From contig NC_090446.1 in assembly GCF_031143425.1 (NCBI RefSeq), forward strand, positions 1,021,345,066 through 1,021,409,065: a stretch of DNA of 64,000 nucleotides. Direction: 5' to 3'. The stretch comes from Pleurodeles waltl. Its lineage: Eukaryota > Chordata > Amphibia > Caudata > Salamandridae. The notes beneath the pieces were generated by a model that saw nothing but the letters and a program-made list of their open reading frames with translations, was not told where the DNA came from and searched no databases. Below, one piece after another: positions 22,308 to 31,395 of the stretch. Every line of letters starts with the position of its first letter. Position 1 is the first letter of the stretch. Made by a program: the position numbers and the translations under genes.

Positions 22308-23524
22308 GTCAAATCAAAGAAGTGCATGAGAAAAGCAAAGAGATATCCTCAGTGGAGACAGCAAAGCCCAAACTGGAAGAAGGTTTGCAGAGTAATCTTG
22401 TGCTTATTTCAAAGGAAGAATCAAGAAGAGAAGATCCAAGATGGCCGCTGTGAGTCCTGAAGGTTAGTTACAGTTCTAGTCTTGCAATCGGTTGGTTGCT
22501 AGGTTACGAGCTCTCCAGCTGGAAGCCTTGCACTTCAACTGAGGTCTGACAGAAATCAGCTGTGTGGAGAGAGAGCGCGCTTCAGAACAGAAACTCCTGT
22601 GAGGTAAAATTACATTTGAAGATAATATTACAGAAAACGGATAAATATTGTCAAGGTTTATTCGAAGAGTTTGATAGTAGACCATTCCTGTGGAAGTCGG
22701 CAAGGCTACAGAGTTAATGTATGAATTAACCTTATGTTTACAAGGTTCTTGTTTAAGATATTAAAGTCAAAGAAAAAACGAACTTTAAAAGAGCAAGTAT
22801 CTACAAATGTCAAGGTTATAAACAAAGGCCAAGTTTAAAGGAGAAACGAACTGTTAACAAATAAGCATTTACAAATTCAATGGTAATAAACCAAAATAGA
22901 GTTTAAAAGAGAAACAAACTTAAATAAACAAGCATTTACAACTACAAGTTATCAACAAATGTCGAAGTAAGAAAGGAGAAACGAACTTTAATAAACAAGC
23001 ATTTACAAATACAAGTATTGACAGAAGTCACAATAAGACAGGAGAAATTAAATAACATCAGCTGATTTGAAGAACGCATTATCACCAACTATATATATAT
23101 ATAGCAACATAAAACCAATCTCTAACAAAGGTTGAGAAGTTCTTCCAGAATCAGTAATAAGCATTTTTTTAAGAAGAGCTATCATTTATAGAGAGAAGCA
23201 AGGCTACAGAGAACTCAGGGTGAGTGAAGAAATAATAGAATTAAAGAGAATTAAGTATTGAGAGTAGAAAGTGAAAAACTGATGTTGTATGTCCCTAGTA
23301 ATTGCGACTGTGACTCTTGCAGGTGCTGTATCCAATCTTAGATGTGAAGAGGCAGACTGAGTACTGGCGTTCATCATCTCTGTGGCAGTCTCTCTACCAT
23401 CCCATTCCCCTTTCCCCCTCCGGGGTACTCAGCACGAAGGATTAATATTCGTTGTGAGTAGCTCGGGTCGGGACTGAGGAGTTATCTTCTGCTTCTGAGG
23501 AAATCAAATTGAAGTATCCTGACA
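22283..23524. mobile_element. solo-LTR-like insertion in DIRS B
   Basis: A 1.24-kb block interrupts B between gag and RT, where C and E run straight through. It starts TGTCATGACC and ends ATCCTGACA (5'-TG...CA-3' with inverted TGTCA/TGACA). The flanks GACAC and GACAT give a 4-5-bp target duplication. Interior: (TA)n at 23089-23104 and three to four ~70-bp tandem units with GAGAAACGAACTT and AACAAGCATTTACAA (22845-23050). No gag/pol. This fits a solo LTR, perhaps Ty3/gypsy; orientation and family not determined. Confidence 0.55.
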
Positions 23525-24889
23525 GACATTTGGAGGGAATTTGAGAAATTCTATGCAATAACCATGCTGGATAATTGCTAGGACCCAAGTGTCTGTTGTT
23601 ATTTCCTCCCAATGTTTGTAGAACTTGGTTAGTCTCCCCCCCACAGGTGTTATGTGTTGGGGATTTGTGACGTGGTAGTCACTGCTTGTTTTGAGGAGTT
23701 TTGGGACTATGGAACTTCCCTCTACTCTTTTGGAATTGGCTCCCTCTATATTGTCCCCGAAAACTTCCCCGCTGATATTGGCTCTGATAAGTGGGCTTGT
23801 TTGTGAGGTTGAGGGTTCTGTGCTTTGTCCTCGAAACTGTGTTTTACTAAATGTGCCTCTGCTCTGTGGGGAGTAGAGTGCGCCCATGGCTTTGGCCGTA
23901 TCAGTGTCCTTTTTAAGTTTTTCGATAGCAGTGTCCACCTCCGGCCCAAACAACTGCTGTCCGTTAAATGGCATATTCAGCACGGCTTGTTGTATTTCCG
24001 GCTTGAATCCTGATGTACACAGCCATGCGTGTCTCCTTATGGTCCCTGCTGTATTTACTGTCCTAGCAGCTGTATCCGCTGCATCCGTTGCAGAGCGTAT
24101 TTGATTGTTCGAAATGCTCTGTCCTTCCTCCACCACCTGTTGTGCCCTTTTTTGGAACTCTTTGGGTAAGTGTTCAATGAAATGTTGCATTTCGTCCCAA
24201 TGAGCCCTATCATATCTCGCCAGCAATGCCTGTGAGTTGGCAAAGCGCCATTGGTTGGCCGCTTGTGCTGCAACCCTTTTCCCCGCACCGTCGATCTTGC
24301 GACTCTCCTGGTCTGGAGGTGGTGCGTCTCCCGAGGTGTGTGAGTTCGCTCTCTTGCGAGCTGCCCCTACTACCACAGAGTCTGGTGTTAATTGCTGCGT
24401 TATGTATACAGGGTCTGTTGGCGGTGGCTTGTATTTCTTCTCCACCCTTGGAGTTATAGCCCTGCCCTTCACAGGCTCCTGAAACACCTGTTTGGAGTGT
24501 TTTAGCATTCCAGGTAGCATAGGGAGACTTTGGTATTGTCTATGTGTGGAGGATAGTGTGTTAAATAAAAAGTCATCCTCAATCGGCTCTGCTTGCAGGG
24601 TGACATTATGAAACGCCGCTGCTCTTGACACCACCTGTGTGTAGGCTGTACTGTCCTCAGGTGGCGACGGTCTCGCTGGATAACAGTCTGGGCTGTTATC
24701 TGATACTGGCGCATCATAAAGATCCCATGCGTCGGGATCATCCTGACTCATTCCAGTATGAGTTGGGGACTGCATCAGTGGTGGAGTGGCTACCGGTGAT
24801 GTGTGCGTTGAGTGTGGTGGAGATGGTGGCGGTGTTACTTGTCTTGCCACCTTTGCCTGCGGCTGCTTGTCTTTTTTCTTGAAAGGCAA
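23504..24889 (-). CDS. gag-like protein of DIRS B, main segment
   Basis: 461 aa, open. The N-terminal part is Pro/Ser/Thr-rich (residues 1-80). A conserved block DPDAWDLYDAPVSDNSPDCY (51-70) is shared with C and E. Next are LPMLPGMLKHSKQVFQ, ITPRVEKKYKPPPTDPV, and a helical section AAQAANQWRFANSQALLARY through IEHLPKEFQKRAQQVVEEGQ. The C-terminus is Gly/Arg/Phe-rich (FSKTQFRGQ), then ITTDTWVLAIIQHGYCIEFL. The same order in C and E identifies it as the DIRS ORF1 (gag) product, thought to form the RNA-protein particle. It ends inside the LTR-like insertion, so its last ~10 residues (VCQDTSI) are not native. A frameshift separates it from the upstream zinc-finger-like part. Confidence 0.8.
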   Translation of the reverse strand: MPFKKKDKQPQAKVARQVTPPPSPPHSTHTSPVATPPLMQSPTHTGMSQDDPDAWDLYDAPVSDNSPDCYPARPSPPEDSTAYTQVVSRAAAFHNVTLQAEPIEDDFLFNTLSSTHRQYQSLPMLPGMLKHSKQVFQEPVKGRAITPRVEKKYKPPPTDPVYITQQLTPDSVVVGAARKRANSHTSGDAPPPDQESRKIDGAGKRVAAQAANQWRFANSQALLARYDRAHWDEMQHFIEHLPKEFQKRAQQVVEEGQSISNNQIRSATDAADTAARTVNTAGTIRRHAWLCTSGFKPEIQQAVLNMPFNGQQLFGPEVDTAIEKLKKDTDTAKAMGALYSPQSRGTFSKTQFRGQSTEPSTSQTSPLIRANISGEVFGDNIEGANSKRVEGSSIVPKLLKTSSDYHVTNPQHITPVGGRLTKFYKHWEEITTDTWVLAIIQHGYCIEFLKFPPNVCQDTSI

Positions 24890-25127
24890 GTCTTCTTTTC
24901 ATCCTAATTGAGGGAAGAGTACTTATCTTCCCTGTGTCCTTTTGGATGTGGAGCCTTCTCTGAGTGTAGTCTGGCTCCATAGACTCTAGTTCTTGTCCGA
25001 ACCTATGTCCTTGCATTTGTGAGGACAGTCCCTGTTCCTCTGTGTAGGAACCTGTTTTCGGTTCCGAGGCCAGATGTTTCGGAATGGAAACTTTTTCGGC
25101 TGTCTTTTTCGGCTCCGACAACACTTT

Positions 25128-25736
25128 TTAAATTTTTGGCATCCCGGTCTCTCGGTGCCGACTCGTTTCGGTGCCGCCCTCTCGGTGCCGAACTTGCTCT
25201 GACCCGCGGTCTCGGGGTCGAGTCTGCTCTGTGCCGGTATCTCGACCGGAGTCGGAAGTCTTCGACACATGCGTGCCCTTTTTCGGTGCCGATGGTCGGT
25301 CACCTATTTTTCGGGTTAAGCCATGGCCTGCTGGCGGTGGCGTCCCCTGGGCTTTAGTGGTTTTTCCATGAGTTTTGTGTGTCGACGTCTTACTCACGGT
25401 TTTTGGCGTCTGTTCGGGATCGACCTCGTCCGAATCCTCGTTGGAGAAGGTTTCTTCTTCCTCCTCCAAGTGTTTTTGTCCTGTCGGCGCCGACGCCATC
25501 TGTAGTCTTCTCACTCTTAATGACTTCCTCGACCGAAACGCTCGACAGGCTTCACAAGTATCTTCTTTGTGTTCTGGAGACAAACTCAAGTTACAGACCA
25601 GATGCTGATCTTTATACGGATACTTGTTGTGACATTTGGGGCAGAAGCGGAATGGGGTCCGTTCCACTAGCCTTGAAGAGACACGTGGTCGGGCCGACCA
25701 GGACTCGACAGGGGATCGAAAACCCCGAAGGGCCAC
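25128..25736 (-). CDS. gag N-terminal zinc-finger-like segment of DIRS B
   Basis: 202 aa. Residues 30-65 carry C-x2-C ... H ... C ... H ... C-x2-C: FCPKCHNKYPY (C32, C35), QHLVC (H45, C48), SPEH (H56) and TCEAC (C61, C64). In C and E the segment after QHLVC reads NLCLSPEH; here it is NLSLSPEH, so one Cys of the second pair is lost. After it come an acidic run (LEEEEETFSNEDSDE) and a long Arg/Glu/Thr-rich repetitive tail (RDRGSEQVRHREGGTETSRH). It continues in another frame through 25127-24890 (frames 24986-25303 and 24738-25124) to the main gag segment, so at least two frameshifts have occurred. Nucleic-acid binding is inference from the Cys/His layout. Confidence 0.68.
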   Translation of the reverse strand: MALRGFRSPVESWSARPRVSSRLVERTPFRFCPKCHNKYPYKDQHLVCNLSLSPEHKEDTCEACRAFRSRKSLRVRRLQMASAPTGQKHLEEEEETFSNEDSDEVDPEQTPKTVSKTSTHKTHGKTTKAQGTPPPAGHGLTRKIGDRPSAPKKGTHVSKTSDSGRDTGTEQTRPRDRGSEQVRHREGGTETSRHRETGMPKI

Positions 25737-25869
25737 CGGAGCTCTTCAAAATTCGGTGCCGATCTGTTGTAACTAACCCAATACCGAATGCAAACAATAC
25801 CGTAGAATTTTCCGAGATTCTAACTGTCTTTCCGAACCGAAACGCGGAGCGAAAAGGAACACGTCCGAA

Positions 25870-26066
25870 CCCGATGGCGGAAAGAAAACAATCTAAGATG
25901 GAGTCGACGCCCATGCGCAATGGAGCCGAAAGGGGAGGAGTACCTCGATCTCGTGACTCGAAAAGACTTCTTTGAAGAAAAACAACTTGTAACACTCCGA
26001 GCCCAACACTAGATGGCGGGATGTGCAAAGCATGTGAATCTGCAGCTACACATGCCATCGAACATA
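25870..26066. repeat. right terminal repeat of DIRS B
   Basis: GAAAACAATCTAAGATGGAG, TCGTGACTCGAAAAGACTTC, CCCAACACTAGATGGCGGGA and GCTACACATGCCATCGAAC form the reverse complement of the left terminus. It ends in a TA run that leads straight into the left end of element C at 26080. Confidence 0.87.
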
Positions 26067-26448
26067 TATATATATATATGGAAAATGTCACTTACCCAGT
26101 GTACATCTGTTCATGGCATGGGACGCTGCAGATTCACATGCTGTGCATTATCGTGCCATCTAGTGTTGGGCTCGGAGTGGTACAAGTTGTTTTTCTTCGA
26201 AGAAGTCTTTTCGAGTCACGAGACCAAGGGACTCCTCCTTTTCGGCTCCATTGCGCATGGGTGTCAATTCCATCTTAGATTGTTTGCCCCGCAGAGGGTG
26301 AGGTAGGAGTTGTGTATATAGTAAAAGTGCCCATGCAATGGAGTGAGTATGTAAGTACATAATGTGTATAAAAATAGTATATATTTACAAATGTACAAGT
26401 TTCATCAACTTATAACGGCTACAGGCTACCTGGGAGGCGGGAGGGCGC

Positions 26449-26550
26449 ATGTGAATCTGCAGTGTCCCATGCCACGAACAGATGTACACTGGGTAAGTGA
26501 CGTTTTCCATTCGATGGCATGTGTAGCTGCAGATACACATGCTGTGCATA
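26449..26550. repeat. internal complementary region of DIRS C
   Basis: The joined complements of both termini (GGGTAAGTGACGTTTTCC followed by ATTCGATGGCATGTGTAGC). The satellite array is inserted at its very edge, at GTGCATAGACAAGTAA. Confidence 0.85.
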
Positions 26551-26642
26551 GACAAGTAAAGCAAAATACAAACGCTGTGGGATAGCGTAACTGGATGGCA
26601 GTTCGGGCTGGACTGTTCCCATGAGGAACAGGGTCAAGACTG

Positions 26643-26650
26643 ATTTGCAT
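26643..26650 (+). promoter_or_regulatory. octamer ATTTGCAT in satellite-2 unit
   Basis: A perfect octamer lies on the same strand as the ribozyme and is repeated in every unit (26643 plus multiples of 322, adjusted for indels; absent from the deleted unit). Octamers are distal elements of snRNA-type promoters, consistent with what is reported for newt satellite 2. The proximal element was not located with confidence. Confidence 0.5.
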
Positions 26651-26836
26651 ATGGCTGGGTCCAAACTGGGGTGGCATGGTGAGCAAAAGAACGATGGATT
26701 AAACCCAGATCTGTGACTGGGGGTGAGTGTTTGACAATGTTCAGCATTCCGTCCATCACTTGTTGTTTTTGCTTTGTCGCCCTAAGTGGGAAGGGTATGC
26801 CCAGACGTGGGTCCCGTGCTTCCCATGCCACTGGAT

Positions 26837-26920
26837 TCAAGCTAGCCTGGCTGATGAGGGGTGAAACCCCGAAACCGGTCCCAGGATGCTTGTTTCCGGT
26901 CCAGTGAGGACCTGGCTTGG
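26837..26920 (+). ncRNA. hammerhead ribozyme in satellite-2 unit (first of 11)
   Basis: Core CTGATGA at 26851-26857. Stem II is GGGG/CCCC closed by TGAAA (26858-26870). GAAA follows at 26871, then stem III CCGG (26875-26878) pairs with CCGG (26896-26899) around a 17-nt loop. GTC follows, so cleavage is expected after C26901. Outer stem I pairs CAAGCTAG (26839-26846) with CTGGCTTG (26912-26919). The inner stem I pairing next to the core (CTGG with CAG) is one base out of register from the textbook form. The same core starts at 27173, 27495, 27826, 28148, 28470, 28792, 29114, 29357, 29679 and 30001. The copy at 29114 has lost its stem I 3' strand through the 79-bp deletion. Confidence 0.85.
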
Positions 26921-29900
26921 CAGTTCGGGCTGGACTGTTCCCATGAGGAACAGGGTCAAGACTGATTTGCATATGGCTGGGTCCAAACTGGGGTGGCATG
27001 GTGAGCAAAAGAACGATGGATTAAACCCAGATCTGTGACTGGGGGTGAGTGTTTGACAATGTTCAGCATTCCGTCCATCACTTGTTGTTTTTGCTTTGTC
27101 GCCCTAAGTGGGAAGGGTATGCCCAGACGTGGGTCCCGTGCTTCCCATGCCACTGGATTCAAGCTAGCCTGGCTGATGAGGGGTGAAACCCCGAAACCGG
27201 TCCCAGGATGCTTGTTTCCGGTCCAGTGAGGACCTGGCTTGGCAGTTCGGGCTGGACTGTTCCCATGAGGAACAGGGTCAAGACTGATTTGCATATGGCT
27301 GGGTCCAAACTGGGGTGGCATGGTGAGCAAAAGAACGATGGATTAAACCCAGATCTGTGACTGGGGGTGAGTGTTTGACAATGTTCAGCATTCCGTCCAT
27401 CACTTGTTGTTTTTGCTTTGTCGCCCTAAGTGGGAAGGGTATGCCCAGACGTGGGTCCCGTGCTTCCCATGCCACTGGATTCAAGCTAGCCTGGCTGATG
27501 AGGGGTGAAACCCCGAAACCGGTCCCAGGATGCTTGTTTCCGGTCCAGTGAGGACCTGGCTTGGCAGTTCGGGCTGGACTGTTCCCATGAGGAACAGGGT
27601 CAAGACTGATTTGCATATGGCTGGGTCCAAACTGGGGTGGCATGGTGAGCAAAAGAACGATGGATTAAACCCAGATCTGTGACTGGGGGTGAGTGTTTGA
27701 CAATGTTCAGCATTCCGTCCATCACTTGTTGTTTTTGCTTTGTCGCCCTAAGTGGGAAGGGTATGCCCAGACGTGGGTCCCGTGGGTCCCGTGCTTCCCA
27801 TGCCACTGGATTCAAGCTAGCCTGGCTGATGAGGGGTGAAACCCCGAAACCGGTCCCAGGATGCTTGTTTCCGGTCCAGTGAGGACCTGGCTTGGCAGTT
27901 CGGGCTGGACTGTTCCCATGAGGAACAGGGTCAAGACTGATTTGCATATGGCTGGGTCCAAACTGGGGTGGCATGGTGAGCAAAAGAACGATGGATTAAA
28001 CCCAGATCTGTGACTGGGGGTGAGTGTTTGACAATGTTCAGCATTCCGTTCATCACTTGTTGTTTTTGCTTTGTCGCCCTAAGTGGGAAGGGTATGCCCA
28101 GACGTGGGTCCCGTGCTTCCCATGCCACTGGATTCAAGCTAGCCTGGCTGATGAGGGGTGAAACCCCGAAACCGGTCCCAGGATGCTTGTTTCCGGTCCA
28201 GTGAGGACCTGGCTTGGCAGTTCGGGCTGGACTGTTCCCATGAGGAACAGGGTCAAGACTGATTTGCATATGGCTGGGTCCAAACTGGGGTGGCATGGTG
28301 AGCAAAAGAACGATGGATTAAACCCAGATCTGTGACTGGGGGTGAGTGTTTGACAATGTTCAGCATTCCGTCCATCACTTGTTGTTTTTGCTTTGTCGCC
28401 CTAAGTGGGAAGGGTATGCCCAGACGTGGGTCCCGTGCTTCCCATGCCACTGGATTCAAGCTAGCCTGGCTGATGAGGGGTGAAACCCCGAAACCGGTCC
28501 CAGGATGCTTGTTTCCGGTCCAGTGAGGACCTGGCTTGGCAGTTCGGGCTGGACTGTTCCCATGAGGAACAGTGTCAAGACTGATTTGCATATGGCTGGG
28601 TCCAAACTGGGGTGGCATGGTGAGCAAAAGAACGATGGATTAAACCCAGATCTGTGACTGGGGGTGAGTGTTTGACAATGTTCAGCATTCCGTCCATCAC
28701 TTGTTGTTTTTGCTTTGTCGCCCTAAGTGGGAAGGGTATGCCCAGACGTGGGTCCCGTGCTTCCCATGCCACTGGATTCAAGCTAGCCTGGCTGATGAGG
28801 GGTGAAACCCCGAAACCGGTCCCAGGATGCTTGTTTCCGGTCCAGTGAGGACCTGGCTTGGCAGTTCGGGCTGGACTGTTCCCATGAGGAACAGGGTCAA
28901 GACTGATTTGCATATGGCTGGGTCCAAACTGGGGTGGCATGGTGAGCAAAAGAACGATGGATTAAACCCAGATCTGTGACTGGGGGTGAGTGTTTGACAA
29001 TGTTCAGCATTCCGTCCATCACTTGTTGTTTTTGCTTTGTCGCCCTAAGTGGGAAGGGTATGCCCAGACGTGGGTCACGTGCTTCCCATGCCACTGGATT
29101 CAAGCTAGCCTGGCTGATGAGGGGTGAAACCCCGAAACCGGTCCCAGGATGCTTGTTTCCGGGGGTCCAAACTGGGGTGGCATGGTGAGCAAAAGAACGA
29201 TGGATTAAACCCAGATCTGTGACTGGGGGTGAGTGTTTGACAATGTTCAGCATTCCGTCCATCACTTGTTGTTTTTGCTTTGTCGCCCTAAGTGGGAAGG
29301 GTATGCCCAGACGTGGGTCCCGTGCTTCCCATGCCACTGGATTCAAGCTAGCCTGGCTGATGAGGGGTGAAACCCCGAAACCGGTCCCAGGATGCTTGTT
29401 TCCGGTCCAGTGAGGACCTGGCTTGGCAGTTCGGGCTGGACTGTTCCCATGAGGAACAGGGTCAAGACTGATTTGCATATGGCTGGGTCCAAACTGGGGT
29501 GGCATGGTGAGCAAAAGAACGATGGATTAAACCCAGATCTGTGACTGGGGGTGAGTGTTTGACAATGTTCAGCATTCCGTCCATCACTTGTTGTTTTTGC
29601 TTTGTCGCCCTAAGTGGGAAGGGTATGCCCAGACGTGGGTCCCGTGCTTCCCATGCCACTGGATTCAAGCTAGCCTGGCTGATGAGGGGTGAAACCCCGA
29701 AACCGGTCCCAGGATGCTTGTTTCCGGTCCAGTGAGGACCTGGCTTGGCAGTTCGGGCTGGACTGTTCCCATGAGGAACAGGGTCAAGACTGATTTGCAT
29801 ATGGCTGGGTCCAAACTGGGGTGGCATGGTGAGCAAAAGAACGATGGATTAAACCCAGATCTGTGACTGGGGGTGAGTGTTTGACAATGTTCAGCATTCC

Positions 29901-30282
29901 GTCCATCACTTGTTGTTTTTGCTTTGTCGCCCTAAGTGGGAAGGGTATGCCCAGACGTGGGTCCCGTGCTTCCCATGCCACTGGATTCAAGCTAGCCTGG
30001 CTGATGAGGGGTGAAACCCCGAAACCGGTCCCAGGATGCTTGTTTCCGGTCCAGTGAGGACCTGGCTTGGCAGTTCGGGCTGGACTGTTCCCATGAGGAA
30101 CAGGGTCAAGACTGATTTGCATATGGCTGGGTCCAAACTGGGGTGGCATGGTGAGCAAAAGAACGATGGATTAAACCCAGATCTGTGACTGGGGGTGAGT
30201 GTTTGACAATGTTCAGCATTCCGTCCATCACTTGTTGTTTGTGCATAGACAAGTAAGCAGTTATCTCCCCAAAAGCGGTGGC

Positions 30283-31395
30283 TTAGCCTGTAGGAGTTGA
30301 AGTTGTCTGAAATAATGTTCGTAATACAGCCTGTCCTACTGTGGTTTGTTGTGTTGTTAACACATCTACACAGTAATGTTTTGTGAATGTATGAGGCGTA
30401 GACCATGTGGCTGCCTTACAGATTTCTGTCATAGGTATATTTCCTAGAAAGGCCATTGTGGCGCCTTTTTTCCTAGTGGAGTGCACCTTTGGCGTAATAG
30501 GCAGATATCTTTTTGCTTTAATATAGCAGGTCTGAATACATTTCAATATCCATCTGGCAATGCCTTGTTTGGATATTGGATTTCCTGCATGAGGTTTTTG
30601 GAAGGCTACAAACAATTGTTTTGTCTTGCGAAATTGTTGTGTTCTATCAATGTAATACATTAGTGCTCTTTTGATGTCCAACGTATGTAAGGCTCTTTCG
30701 GCTACTGAGTCTGGTTGTGGAAAAAAGACTGGGAGTTCCACTGTTTGGTTTAGGTGGAACGTGATATAACTTTTGGTAAGAATTTTGGATTTCTACGGAG
30801 AACCACTTTATGTTTATGTATTTGTATAAAGGGTTCTTGTATAGTGAATGCTTGTATTTCACTTACTCTTCTAAGAGATGTGATAGCTATTAGGAAGGCT
30901 ACAATCCAGGTTAAGTATTGCATCTCACAAGAGTATATGGGTTCAAATGGTGGGCCCATGAGTCGTGTTAATACAATATTGAGGTTCCACTAGGGAACTG
31001 GTGGTGTTCTCATGCGTATGATTCTTTTTAAACCCTCCATAAATGCTTTGATGACTGGGATTCTAAAGAGTGATGTTGAATGTGTAATCTGCAGATAGGC
31101 AGATATTGCTGTGAAATGTATTTTGATAGAAGAAAATGCTGGTTTTGATTTTTGTAAGTGTAATAAATAGCTTACAATGTTTTTTGCAGAAGCATGTAGT
31201 GGTTGAATTTGATTATTATGGCAGTAATAAACAAATCTTTTCCATTTGTTTCCGTAACAATGTCTTGTAGTAGGTTTCCTAGCTTGCTTAATGACCTCCA
31301 TACATTCTTGTGTAAGGTCTAAATGTCCAAACTCTAAGACTTCAGGAGCCAGATTGCTAGATTGAGCGATGCTGGATTTGTGTGTCTGATCTGCT
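30283..31395 (-). pseudogene. DIRS C tyrosine recombinase, frameshifted
   Basis: The C-terminal half (30283-30741, 152 aa) retains HSTRKKGATMAFL and PHTFTKHYCVDV, including the catalytic Tyr. The middle (30750-30959) has SLRRVSEIQ in another frame after a 1-bp loss near 30760, and the N-terminal part continues from 30990 (NLAPEVLEFGHLD, KWKRFVYYC). A stop near 30988 also interrupts it. Catalytic residues are all present but spread over three frames. Confidence 0.82.

Larger units (their letters stand above)
18971..26066 (-). mobile_element. DIRS-type retrotransposon B (family 1), best preserved
   Basis: About 7.1 kb on the minus strand, 5.85 kb without the LTR-like insertion at 22283-23524. 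Order in the sense direction: right terminus (25870-26066), gag (25736 down to 23504), RT/RNase H/C-terminal domain (22307-20538), tyrosine recombinase (20805-19486), ICR (19349-19450) and left terminus (18971-19200). RT/RNase H and recombinase frames are open with all catalytic residues. Gag is split by a frameshift, and one inserted LTR-like sequence separates gag from RT. It joins element C head to tail through a TA run. Confidence 0.9.
26560..30240 (+). repeat. newt satellite-2-like tandem array, 322-bp unit, ~11.3 copies
   Basis: A 36-bp unique lead (26560-26596) is followed by head-to-tail 322-bp units from 26597 to 30240. The repeated landmarks are exactly 322 bp apart, except one unit of 331 bp (a 9-bp GTGGGTCCC duplication at about 27781) and one of 243 bp (a 79-bp deletion at about 29163). 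Units differ at only a few bases. Each has the octamer ATTTGCAT (first at 26643) and a hammerhead core. The whole block is flanked by GTGCATAGACAAGTAA at 26544-26559 and 30241-30256, a duplication of DIRS sequence. The length and ribozyme match satellite 2 of newts, reported to be transcribed from an snRNA-type promoter. The 124-aa and 64-aa frames repeated in each unit are by-products. Confidence 0.92.

Noticed and set aside
26634..30158. Repeated 124-aa minus-strand and 64-aa plus-strand frames, one per 322-bp unit
   Set aside because: They follow the satellite unit exactly and overlap the ribozyme; no homology or coding bias. By-products of a repeat free of stops in those frames.
26560..30240. 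CRISPR-like array of regular repeats
   Set aside because: Unit is 322 bp and fully repeated with no unique spacers; the genome is vertebrate. It is a satellite with a ribozyme.
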